Of a DNA stretch of 23,637 nucleotides, positions 9,987-18,618 are shown piece by piece. The stretch comes from Coriolopsis trogii. Its lineage: Eukaryota; Basidiomycota; Agaricomycetes; Polyporales; Polyporaceae. The DNA lies in the NCBI GenBank assembly GCA_020543525.1, contig JAHYIO010000040.1, positions 1 to 23,637 of the forward strand. Direction: 5' to 3'. The notes beneath the pieces were generated by a model. The model saw nothing but the letters and a program-made list of their open reading frames with translations. It searched no databases and was not told the origin of the DNA. Numbering within the stretch: position 1 is the first letter of the stretch; the number at the start of each line of letters is the position of its first letter. Both the position numbers and the translations under genes were made by a program.

Positions 9987-11201
9987 ATGTCCGACGGCCA
10001 GGCCGCAAGTACTACCAGCGTGAAGCTCGAGACCGTACCATCGGACGGTAACAAGAGAGTAGGGGCTATATCCACACCTCGTCAACCTCAGACTGAGCCG
10101 TATCCAGAAAGCAGATCCCGCCGCTGCCGATTCCCATCCAGCCGACCCACTTCCCAAGCGTACGAGGCTGGAAGACTCCCAGGCCGGACCCGGTCTCAGA
10201 GCTCCCAATCCGCCGCCTTTCGTTCGGTCTGCCGACTTCTGGTTCCCTGATGGCAATGTTGTCGTCCTTGTCGTGGATACTGTCTTCAAGTTATATAAAG
10301 CCCGCCTCGCCAGATTCTCTACGACTTTCGCTGCCGCCTTCGCGAACGAAGGCCACGGGGCTGGACGGATGGTCATCGATGGGTGTCCCGTCCATGCACT
10401 CCCGGACGTGAACGTGGAAGATTTCACTCGATTTCTCGAGGTGCTGGAGACTCCGTTGTGCGTCTATCCTCTAGTACTTTGTCCCCTCCTCGTTTTGAGC
10501 ACTCGTGACTCTTCAGGGCGCTGCAAACAACCCCGTTCCCTCAGGACGCTGCCATCTCCGTCCTGCGCATCTCTCACAAGCTCGATTGCGTGACGACCCG
10601 GACGTTCGCCGTCGAACGCCTACGTGCGTTATGGCCGAGCGACAAGCCACCACTCCCAGCGAAACCGGGAGCATACACGGACACGCTCAAGATCATTCGC
10701 GTCGCGCGCGACTGCGAGGTTGACGAGCTCAAGAAGGCAGCCTTCTACGAGCTGATCCGCAGCGAGGACTTCTGGGCAGCGTACTGGGCGAAGCGGGACG
10801 AGGTACATCTCGCACTCACCAGCAAAGACATTATCGTCCTCCAGAAGCACAGACGACAGCTGGAGTCGGCCTGGTTCCAACTGATATTCACGCCTCCGGG
10901 CGGGAAGACAGGATGTGTTGCGACAAAGGAACACGTGTATACTAGGCCGCGCTGCTCCAAAGAACTGTTGGATCTGGAGACCCGCAGCTGCCAATGGCGT
11001 GGCGAAGCGGTAGGAAGAGGGGACTTTGATGCTGGGCGAGCGGATCCGCTTGGACATCTGCAGGTACTCTTGACGCGGACGACGGAGCCGTTGTTGGACT
11101 CGGGATGGTGCGAGCGCTGCGTCGAGGAGGCGAGGGTGGTCTGGAGGCAAAAGCAGAACTCGTGGTGGAACGCCCTTGACCAGCTGTTTGCAAGGCTGTG
11201 A
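9987..11201 (+). CDS. BTB/POZ domain protein, 362 aa
   Basis: Exons are 9987-10047, 10115-10457 and 10517-11201. Introns of 67 bp (GTAACA...AAGCAG, with ACTGAG upstream of the acceptor) and 59 bp (GTGCGT...CTTCAG) give 1089 nt in one frame. After a short basic linker (LPKRTRLED, about 33-41) the BTB fold starts at about residue 59 (SADFWFPDGNVVVLVVDTVF) and continues through DVNVEDFTRFLEVLE. The helical C-terminal part (LKIIRVARDCEVDELKKAAF) ends with C-x2-C...W signatures (WCERC, VVWRQKQNSWW). Domain order and the terminal signature match the divergent neighbour, so the pair are paralogues; this one lacks the long acidic N-terminus. BTB proteins usually dimerise and may recruit targets to ubiquitin ligases or act in transcription. 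ATG 9987 is chosen as the one closest to the coding pattern; upstream in-frame ATGs remain possible. Confidence 0.8.
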
Positions 11202-11543
11202 TATGTCGCACTATAGTCATCATGTCTCATCTCTTGACACGGCGGTCCCGAGACGCAGTTGGTGAGTGCGCCAGGATGATGGAGAGCGTGATAGACGACA
11301 TGGTGAGAGTCAGAGAGCAGTCAGGAGAGAGTGCAAGTCAGGACCAGTCAGGTCGACACGGTTCGCAGTCAAGTCCTCCAGCGCTTGTCACGCCGCCGCG
11401 GAGGAGTGGCTCGTTAAGGAAGGAGAGGCCACGTGGCCGTCGGTGCCGCCCAAGCCTCCGAAAACGTTCATATCGCCCTCATCCACCGTCCTCAGCCCCC
11501 ATCCCCTCAAGCTCGTCCCCCGCCGCCCCCCAAAACACTCGCA
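11202..11543 (+). promoter_or_regulatory. Upstream region of the ribosomal P1 gene
   Basis: These 342 bp between the BTB stop and the P1 ATG must contain the BTB 3' end and the P1 promoter. The last 80 bp are CT/CCCC-rich (cccccaaaacactcgca just before the ATG), as is common in leaders of highly expressed fungal ribosomal protein genes. No TATA consensus is seen. Open frames here have no family features. Confidence 0.45.
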
Positions 11544-12144
11544 ATGGTCAGTAGCGCACCGCCGACGCCCTCTGGTGCAGTTGTGGCACATTTGGCGCGA
11601 ATGCACAGTCAAAACACGCTGGATTGCACCCTTCTGCACCGGATGAAGCCTGTTTCACCGATCGTGCATGCTCATACTCTTCCTACAGGCCTCCTCAGAA
11701 CTCGCCGCTACCTACGCTGCCCTCATCCTTGCCGACGACGGTATTGAGATCACCGTACGTGCTCCTATGCGCAGACTTGGCTGATTCTCGTATTCACGCG
11801 AACCTGCCTCCAGTCGGACAAGATCCTTGCTCTCACGACCGCGGCCGATGTCGAGCTCGAGCCCATCTGGGCATCTCTCCTTGCGAAGGCTCTCGAGGGC
11901 AAGAACGTGAAGGAGCTCCTCTCCAACGTTGGTGCTGGTGGTGCTGGCCCCGCTGCCGCCCCTGCAGCAGCAGGCGCTGCTGCGGGTGGTGCTGCCGCCG
12001 AGGCACCCAAGGAGGAGGAGAAGAAGGAGGAGGAGAAGGAGGAGTCCGACGACGACATGGTGCGCATACTCGTCTCATTTCTCTGTAATCCGCAAGTGCT
12101 GACCGTCTTCGTCTTCCGATCAGGGCTTCGGTCTCTTCGATTAA
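11544..12144 (+). CDS. RPP1: 60S acidic ribosomal protein P1
   Basis: Exons are 11544-11546 (ATG only), 11689-11754, 11814-12059 and 12124-12144; introns are 142, 59 and 64 bp. The product is 111 aa, the normal family length. It starts [20 protein letters not shown], a classic P1 N-terminal helix, continues with [20 protein letters not shown] and then an Ala/Gly-rich hinge (about 66-90). The tail is [17 protein letters not shown], the conserved acidic P-stalk tail that recruits translational GTPases. P1 pairs with P2 on uL10 in the large ribosomal subunit. The split of the start codon from the body by a long first intron fits known basidiomycete gene structures. The final six codons (GFGLFD) form their own exon. 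This is the best-supported gene of the window, and it lies about 11.5 kb from the telomere. Confidence 0.95.
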
Positions 12145-13850
12145 GCTATCGTCTCCTTCGTATGTTGTTGCTTTGGTGTTCCTCGTACTGCATAGCATCT
12201 CCCCATCGCCCTCACACTGCGTTGTACTATCCATGTCACACTTACTGCGCATGCCAAAATGACCTGAAAACACCACATCCCGTGTGATTTGATTCGTGGC
12301 AAACTGCGCCAAGGACGCGTCAAGCACTGGGATGCTGCGGCTGCCTGTTCCCTTCGTGTTGGCCACCTCATTGGGCAGGTGTGTCACGACGCTCGTTTGC
12401 GCTATCCAGTGCGTGTCTTACAATTGTCAGACCCATCCAGGACCTGTTGTCACCCTTCTGGAAGCGCATTCGCTAATGACCTGACCGTGTAACTCTATGC
12501 GTCCAACTGCACTCAATATCGCCTCCCGTTACTCGTCTTGTACAACGTCTTCGAGCGGATCTCGGACTTTCAGGACCATGGCAGCCGTCGCTGCGCTCGA
12601 AGTCCTTTGTGCATGTTCTACGGGACAACGTGGGCATGATTCGGTTTCCAGCTACGTATGACTCTTCAAGCCGACCACTTTCTCGCTTTCCCACTGTAGC
12701 TCCGCCGCTTTCTGTCAACTTCGCAGCCACGTTCGCACGTCTTGCATCCGCCTCATGTGCGGTTCTATCTAGCCCATTGTCACATGGGATGGTTAAGAAG
12801 CGCTAAGCGGCACCCTCGAGTGGCTGATATCGCTCTTACGGGTGAGCTGGTCCCGAGACGTCAACGGACAATTTGTAACCGTGGTACGGCGGTAAACTTG
12901 TACAGCGGCAAATACGTGTCCCTCCTCTATAGCCCGGCGGGATAGCTCTCACCTCGACTTTGTCAAGACCATCGTGCAACCACTCACTGCTCAGCCTCCT
13001 TGGCCCTACGTCTGTGTCACTCTATATTGGGTAAAAGTGAGTCCATTTGCGAATTTCGCCTTTACAAGTCGGAGTGGCCGACGATATCGAAGCCAATGCT
13101 GATAACTTGTGGTGGAACATATGACTAGACGCACCGATGTCGATGTTCTTCCGTTCATCAAACCAACGGGGCTTCTTGTTCGCAATTTGCGCATTCGGAC
13201 TACTGGCACCGCGTGGACCGACGAACATCTCGCCCACGTTCTTCACGGCCGTTCGGTCAATCCCTCGTGGATTTCGCACCTTTGGATATAGCTACCAGAG
13301 CTGTTGCCTCCGCCGCGGCAAGCTCTGAGTCGATAAAGACTCGTCGACACACTCCCTCGACACACACGAGTCCAAAGTCATTCGACGAGCGTACGGAGTC
13401 GCTCCGTTTCACATGCGGTGCAGACTCGGACGGGCTACAGAGGTGAGAGACCGCTCGTCTGCGGTCGGCGGTCGGCGTTGTTCACGCACACCACGCGGGT
13501 GCTGGTGCCCAAGCTGCGTTCATGTCCCCATTTCGCCGGAATCCACCGAAGTCCGGGTCGTCCGTCAAATGGTGAAGGTCTCTCGCGGGGCTAGGTCGCT
13601 CTAACCGCAGACAACAGACGCACAGACAGGCGCAAAGATCAAGTATGTCCGTGCTCTGCGCGACATCTGCAATTGGAATCGCTGTAGCTGCCACTATGAG
13701 GTAGTTACTGCGCTTACATAAACGGGAACTTGTCTACTACGCGACGCGCGCTACGTAGTACTGTCGGGCAACTTTCTCTCAAGCTGCTTGCACCTTCCTC
13801 TCTTCGCAATTCCACTACTCAAGTGAAGACTGCGGTCAAGCGCCGATGAT
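12145..13850. other. Gene-poor stretch, possible decayed coding fragment
   Basis: About 1.7 kb after P1 contain no gene I can support. The best candidate is a plus-strand frame ending at 13291 with LLVRNLRIRTTGTAWTDEHL, whose L-x2-L-x-I pattern recalls the leucine-rich part of mushroom F-box proteins, but no start, splice structure or F-box can be attached to it. A minus-strand frame over the same bases (13279-13022) is motif-free. I see no tRNA, no repeat and no transposon domain. Confidence 0.35.
13109..13291 (+). pseudogene. Possible leucine-rich relic
   Basis: A 60-codon open frame that begins without a convincing start contains LLVRNLRIRTTGTAWTDEHL and HVLHGRSVNPSWISHLWI. The spacing of Leu and the V-R-x-L-x-I opening resemble one repeat of the C-terminal region in agaricomycete F-box/LRR proteins. 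An in-frame stop lies directly upstream (13103). It could be chance; I rate it low. Confidence 0.2.
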
Positions 13851-14257
13851 GGAAAGACCGGTGCTATCTCTCAATTGCCACCCTGTCTGTCAAAGACCGC
13901 TCTCGCGCTCGCAACCACACACTCTTCTCAAACACCGACCCGCCCTCGCATCCTCCAAGTGCCAGAATACCTTCCCCAAACCTTCGCACCCGTATCCTCC
14001 CGCGCGCTTATTCCCACAACTGTCTATCCTACCTTCCTCGTCCACACATCTGGGCCCTACTGTCTGCCTTCTCTGCTCTCTTCCGGAGTTGAGATACCGA
14101 CGATAACGCAATGCCGCTTCATCCATCATGTCTCTCATGTCATTTCCAGTACGTCTTCATGTCAAACAACAGCTTCTCATCCAGGAATACAATGTCTCGA
14201 CCTCATATATTTCTGCTCTCAGTGGCACTCGTTATCGACGCAACTCTACGCCCACCC

Positions 14258-16352
14258 ATGGCTCAGTCCTTCGCCACTCTCCGCGCCCTCCACGCAGAGC
14301 TCGGTGCCGCACTCGACGAGATCGAGGGCGTGTACTCGTCTCAATCGCCTCGTCTCGATTATCCCTCCCTTGACGTACCCTGTTATGTGAACGCGCCCCT
14401 GAAGCACTCCCTCGAACAAGACAAGGCTGAAGAATTGCGTGTTCATCCCACTGTTCTGGCAGCCACGAATCGCATCGTCGCTGCCTGCGGTCAGCTCAGC
14501 GCCAGCGTGAACAAGCCATGGTTCTCGCTTATCGAGACAGTCAACGCGGTGAGATCATGTCCGTATCGTACTCTATACGAGTATTCATTGCATTTGCGCA
14601 GACGAACGTCGTGGCCGCGCTGCAATTCTTGGAGGCTAGCAACGTCGTCGAAATACTTCGCGAGGCCGGGCCGTCTGGCCTGCACGTCGACGAGATCGCT
14701 CCCAAGGTGACGACTCTTCATAGAGCAAAGACCAATGCGGACACCCCGGATCTGGATCCGTACAAACTGAGCACGTCTTCGCTTCTTTTCATGATATCGT
14801 GCTACGGCTGACTTTGAAGTTTGTTCTTCGCCGCTGACGCGCACAGGTCACGTCCTGCGCATCCTCACGACTTATCACTGGCTCAAGGAGGTTACTCCCG
14901 ATGTCTTCGCCAACAATCGTCTCTCTTCGTACATTGACTCGGGCAAGTCGTTCGAACAACTCAAGAACTCGTGCGTCCTTGTCGCGGTAGGTTTTATTCT
15001 ACTAAACTTACCGCACCCACAGTCCAGGATCCAAGTACCACGAGACGGACGGGGTTGCCGCATACTGCGCGACTGCGTGAGTTTCTTCTCGCTTTTAGCG
15101 ACGAAGGACACTGTTGACCGTCAACAGCGCGGACGAGCCGTTCAAGATTATGACCAACTTGACCGACTGGCTCCTCAACGACAGCGGCTCAAAGTACGCC
15201 TCCGCCTTCAACTTCACCTACAAGACGCCGCTCCAGTACTACTCCTGGATAGAAGAGCCCGGCAACGAACACCGCCTAGCCCGGTTCGGACACGCAATGC
15301 ACGGCACGCAACAGTTTGAAATCGCAGAGAACATCCTCTCCGGTACGTCCGTCCGTTTTCATCATGGCCGTGTGCGTCAGCCCCGTATTCTTGTTCGCTG
15401 CTCGAACGGGAAGCATGCGAGATAGACCCCCAGGGGCCTTGTGGCCGCCAGAATGTTGACTTTGCGTGAAGGATTCCCATGGGCGGAGCTTCCCAAGGAC
15501 TCGGTCGTTGTCGACATTGGAGGTGGCATTGGCACCATCTCGCTCATGGTCGCCGAGGCGTATCCGCACATCCATTTCGTCGTCGCGGACCGCGTGCCCG
15601 TGTGCGCCATAGGACGTTCGGTGCGTCGTCTTGGATGTACTTGGGTGGCATACGGGCTGAGTGTTACCTACCGTTCACCTCGGGTACCGTATGGCAGGCG
15701 TGGGGCTCAAAATACGCCGACATCTTCGACGCCGGCCGCGTCACGTACCACGCGCATGACATGTTCGCGCCCCAAGTCCCCTTTGACGTCCCCGGCGTCG
15801 GCCAGATCGTGCATCCCGACGTCTACCTCCTCCGCTTCATCGCACACAACTGGTCGGATGAGGAGGTCCGCAAGTGAGTGTCCCTGTCCTCCCGCCTCTC
15901 TCTCCCTGTGGACATACCCTCATACATGTGTTATCATCGCACAGGCTTCTGCAACATCTCCACAATGCTGCGGGGCCCAACACGAAGCTTCTGTTGATCG
16001 ACATCATGCTCCCGTACGCGTGCATTGACGAGGAAAGTGGCAAGGCCGAGGCTATGGGCGGGGTGCGCTCGCTCGTGCCCGAAGGCTCCCCGCTGCTCCC
16101 GAACCTCGGGCGCGGGAGCGCAACTGGGTACATCCTCGACATCCAGGTCGGTTTTGTTGTTTCAATGGAGACTGTGTGGACTATACTGATGTCGGATGCG
16201 TGTGACGGGAATAGATGTTGGGCCGATTCAACGCAAAGGAGCGGACATACCGCGAGTGGGACGTGTTGACGCGCGAGGCGGGCTGGAAGATCACGCGTGT
16301 GAAGCGCGCCGTTGGCTCGCTGTTTGCGTACATGACCGCAGAGTTGATGTGA
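14258..16352 (+). CDS. SAM-dependent O-methyltransferase (plant/fungal COMT-like)
   Basis: Nine exons are proposed: 14258-14548, 14602-14770, 14847-14970, 15023-15076, 15128-15342, 15472-15620, 15662-15873, 15945-16146 and 16215-16352 (1554 nt, 517 aa). The N-terminal half is the helical dimerisation domain (FATLRALHAELGAALDEIEG; ALQFLEASNVVEILREAG; HVLRILTTYHWLKE). The Rossmann domain has SAM motif I VVDIGGGIG (about 297-305). The probable catalytic His is H396 in FIAHNWSDEEV, matching the H-x-W-x-D of this class; AAGPNTKLLLIDIMLP follows. It methylates hydroxyl groups of small molecules in the cytosol; the substrate cannot be read. Two junctions are weak: intron 2 fits only as GC-AG, and intron 6 (41 bp, 15621-15661) may be mis-drawn, leaving about nine extra residues. 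No biosynthetic cluster surrounds it. Confidence 0.85.
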
Positions 16353-16451
16353 GCACTGTCGTGTGGGAGCTTTTGTATTTGTATAGATTGTCGTTGCGCT
16401 GTAATTTCTCGTCCTTGAATATCAGTTGACAAAGTAGAGAGTAGGAACCAC

Positions 16452-16500
16452 CAAGGGGGTCGCGGAATGTCCAAGTATAACGCGCAAGGGGGTCGCGGAA
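16452..16500. repeat. Two direct copies of a 16 bp GC-rich motif
   Basis: The motif caagggggtcgcggaa occurs at 16452-16467 and again, identically, at 16485-16500, a 33 bp period, between the methyltransferase stop and the solo LTR. It is not part of the LTR. It could be a residue of an older element or a protein-binding pair in the gene's 3' region. Confidence 0.75.
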
Positions 16501-16517
16501 AGTAAGCGCCTGACCGG

Positions 16518-16522
16518 GGGTC
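16518..16522. repeat. Target-site duplication, left copy
   Basis: The five bases gggtc directly before the solo LTR are repeated exactly at 16851-16855 directly after it. A 5 bp duplication is the usual product of LTR-retrotransposon integrase, and its presence shows this LTR was left by recombination within one inserted element. Confidence 0.8.
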
Positions 16523-16850
16523 TGTCGCGACCTGTGGTCAAGCGAGACGAGGAGGGAATCCGACAAGTCGAGCGAGGGTGAGAGGCGAGTCTTGTGCAGC
16601 GAGAGTGGAGCAAGGCTCGACACACAGGGCTGGAGACAAGTTGTATTGAGAGAATGTAAGTGAACAAAAATACAGCGAGGCTCACCTGGAGACAAGAGGT
16701 CGAAACTGAAGTCTCCAGGTGGCAAGCGTCTACTACTTATATACGGAGAACAATAAGCGCTAGGGACAATAGGTCACAGGCGCGTACAAGAGCGCTGGAA
16801 CAATAGTGGAAGCGCGGATGAAGAATAATGGAAATGAGGGGTTCATGACA
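16523..16850 (-). mobile_element. Solo LTR, family A (328 bp), minus orientation
   Basis: The element starts TGTCGCGACC and ends TTCATGACA on plus; TGTC...GACA forms the short terminal inverted repeat typical of LTRs. It is nearly identical to 17185-17514. Reading the minus strand, the order TGTCATGAACC, then a TATA box (tatataag at about 16738-16745), then a downstream CT-rich region fits U3-R-U5. Exact gggtc duplications on both sides make it a solo LTR. Orientation is taken from the sister copy, whose polypurine tract abuts the other end. Such LTRs with a TGTCATGAAC start are common in Gypsy elements of mushrooms; the Gypsy assignment is inference because no internal domain survives. Confidence 0.85.
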
Positions 16851-16898
16851 GGGTCCATACATATCTTGAGGCCAGGACGTCAATCTGAAAATATTGAC
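16851..16898. other. Host or element spacer between LTRs
   Basis: These 48 bp begin with the right copy of the gggtc target duplication and end where similarity to the Copia LTR begins. They do not match the region after the primer-binding site of the Copia element, so the inverted LTR fragment ends here at its outer edge. Confidence 0.5.
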
Positions 16899-17184
16899 TA
16901 ATGAACCCTGAACCTGGAAGGCTTGGAGCGACCTGTAAGTCACACAAAGAGAGATCTTCAGTCAGTGAGCGAACAACTGAAGAGCAGAGGGGCAAACAGA
17001 CTGCCTTATATACTGGAGAGAGGAGTGCATGAGTAAGCGAATGAAGCAGTCACATGTTAACCATAGGACAATGAGTAAGAGTCCGTACTTGGCGTATGAG
17101 TAAGAGCCGAGAGTATTCTGAGTAAGACATAAGATCTAGAAAGTTCTGGTGCATTATAGAACGCACTGGAAGCCAAGGGAACCA
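16899..17184 (-). mobile_element. Inverted fragment of a Copia LTR
   Basis: The reverse complement of this stretch matches the 3' three-quarters of the Copia 5' LTR (17709-18114), including the TATA box and the gcccctctgctcttcagt and gtgacttacaggtcgctcc segments. It lacks an internal segment of about 120 bp that the plus-oriented copy has. Its terminal dinucleotide reads TA instead of CA. No primer-binding site follows the LTR end, so it is a 3' or solo LTR. Its other end is cut by the insertion of the second family-A LTR at 17185. Confidence 0.8.
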
Positions 17185-17514
17185 TGTCGCGACCTGTGGT
17201 CAAGCGAGACGCGGAAGGAGACTGAGGTGTCGAGCGAGGGTGAGAGTACGAGTCTTGTGCAGCGAGAGTGGAGCAAGGCTTGACACACAGAGCTGGAGAC
17301 AAGATTGTATTGAGAGAATGTAAGTGAACGAAAATACAGCGAGGCTCACCTGAAGACAAGAGGTCGAAACTGAAGTCTCCAGGTGGCAAGCATCTACTAC
17401 TTATATACGGAGAACAATAAGCGCTAGGGACAATAGGTCACAGGTGCGCACGAGAGCGCTGGAACAATAGTGGAAGCGCGGACAAAGAACAATGGAAATG
17501 AGGGGTTCATGACA
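17185..17514 (-). mobile_element. Second family-A LTR (330 bp), minus orientation
   Basis: It is nearly identical to 16523-16850, with the same TGTCGCGACC/TTCATGACA ends and TATA box (ttatatac at 17401-17408). Differences are a handful of substitutions and small indels, densest near the left end. On the minus strand it is immediately preceded by a polypurine tract, which makes it the 3' LTR of an element whose internal region is now missing. Confidence 0.85.
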
Positions 17515-17547
17515 GTACCCCCCTCCGAATGCTCGTGTCCTCACGAG
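17515..17547 (-). mobile_element. Polypurine tract and last internal bases of the family-A element
   Basis: On the minus strand the sequence reads ...gacacgagcattcggagggggggtac and then the LTR. The run of G and A next to the LTR is the plus-strand primer site (PPT) of the element. Only these 33 bp of the internal region remain before the Copia LTR begins, so the Copia element appears to have entered the internal domain, or a deletion fused them. Confidence 0.75.
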
Positions 17548-18114
17548 TGTTGACATTCTGGATTTACGGCTCTACCGGTCCGGAGTTGTGCACACAACCT
17601 TTGTATGGTCATGTTTACTTATGTTTAGATAGCGCTTATTATAGGCTGTGTTTCTACTTACCATATACGGTTTTCTCTATGAAACTACTGTACGTTCCCA
17701 TGACCATATGGTTCCCTTGTCTTCCTGTGCGTTCTATAATGCACCAGAACTTTCTAGACCTTATGTCTTACTCAGAATACTCTTGGCTCTTACTCATACG
17801 CCGAGTACGGACTCTTACTCATTGTCCTATGGTTAACATGTGACTGCTTCATTCGCTTACTCATGCACTCCTCTCTCCAGTATATAAGGCAGTCTGTTTG
17901 CCCCTCTGCTCTTCAGTCATTCGCTCACTGACTGAAGAGTAAGTCCCACTCATTACTTATGCTCTACTACACTTTACTTACTAGTACTTGTAGTCTCTCT
18001 TTGTATGACTTACAGGTACTAGACTATGCAATATAGTTGTTCGCTCACTGACTGAAGATCTCTCTTTGTGTGACTTACAGGTCGCTCCAAGCCTTCCAGG
18101 TTCAGAGTTCATCA
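17548..18114 (+). mobile_element. 5' LTR of the Copia element
   Basis: It begins TGTTGACATT and ends TTCATCA, immediately followed by the primer-binding site. A TATA box (tatataag) lies at 17881-17888 with a CT-rich region after it, as in U3-R. Length is about 567 bp. Compared with the inverted fragment at 16899-17184 it has about 120 bp extra, created by partial duplication: ttcgctcactgactgaaga occurs at 17920 and 18040, and tctctctttgt-tgacttacaggt also occurs twice. The left boundary rests on the TG rule and loss of family-A sequence, so it may be off by a few bases. Confidence 0.75.
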
Positions 18115-18128
18115 GGTTATGAGCCCTG
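18115..18128 (+). promoter_or_regulatory. Primer-binding site, half-tRNA initiator Met
   Basis: The bases ggttatgagccc directly after the LTR are the exact reverse complement of gggctcataacc, the anticodon stem-loop of eukaryotic initiator tRNA-Met (CAT anticodon in the middle). Copia-type elements such as Drosophila copia prime minus-strand DNA from this internal half of the tRNA instead of its 3' end. This fixes the LTR end and the element's orientation. Confidence 0.75.
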
Positions 18129-18618
18129 TGCTCTAATCGGTTGCTTCTCTATCGACACCTCTGCGCGCAACTCTTTGTACATTGACTCTCTGCCCGTGCA
18201 TTCCACTTTCCTACTCTCTTGACTGTGCCCGCCGACACTGCTGCCAGGGGGACATTTCTGTGCTCGTGACGCAGCCCTGAGCACTTTCGTAGTCAGTCTC
18301 TAGTTAACTATCGTTGTAACACCTGTTGTGCTCTCCAGGCACCTAGGTGATTCAGGCATCCCTCAGCCAGGCCACGCACTTGCGCCCGCCAGCTGTTGTA
18401 CCCAGGGTGGTTAGCACCTTTGGACCGGAGGACAACCATTTGGACCCTCCTTACGATACCTTTTTGCCTCGGTAGTTACTATAGCATTTCTTGGGCACAG
18501 TTGGCGACTTCTACCCAGATTGTCGGTAATTTCGGCTTACTGGCTCTCTGGTTCACCTCAAAAGGTGCCCCTGTCCACCTTCCTCTCGCACGTGGCACGT
18601 CAATTATCGCGTATACTT
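18129..18618 (+). other. Untranslated leader of the Copia element
   Basis: This 490 bp stretch between the primer site and the first long open frame has stops in all plus frames and no protein motif. It should carry packaging signals. Nothing resembling a separate gene is seen. Confidence 0.5.

Noticed and set aside
11198..11554. Plus-strand 118-codon frame upstream of P1
   Set aside because: It is Ser/Arg/Pro-rich, has no motif and overlaps the P1 promoter and first codon.
13022..13279. Minus-strand text GEMFVGPRGAS resembling the EMFVGVGAS segment of FtsH-type AAA proteases
   Set aside because: Only a few residues match. The Walker A, Walker B and HExxH motifs are absent, and the flanking text is not protease-like.
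16291..17389. Near-identical minus-strand frames beginning MPPGDFSFDLLS in both LTRs
   Set aside because: They lie wholly inside LTR sequence, so the similarity is that of the repeats, and no retrotransposon domain is encoded.
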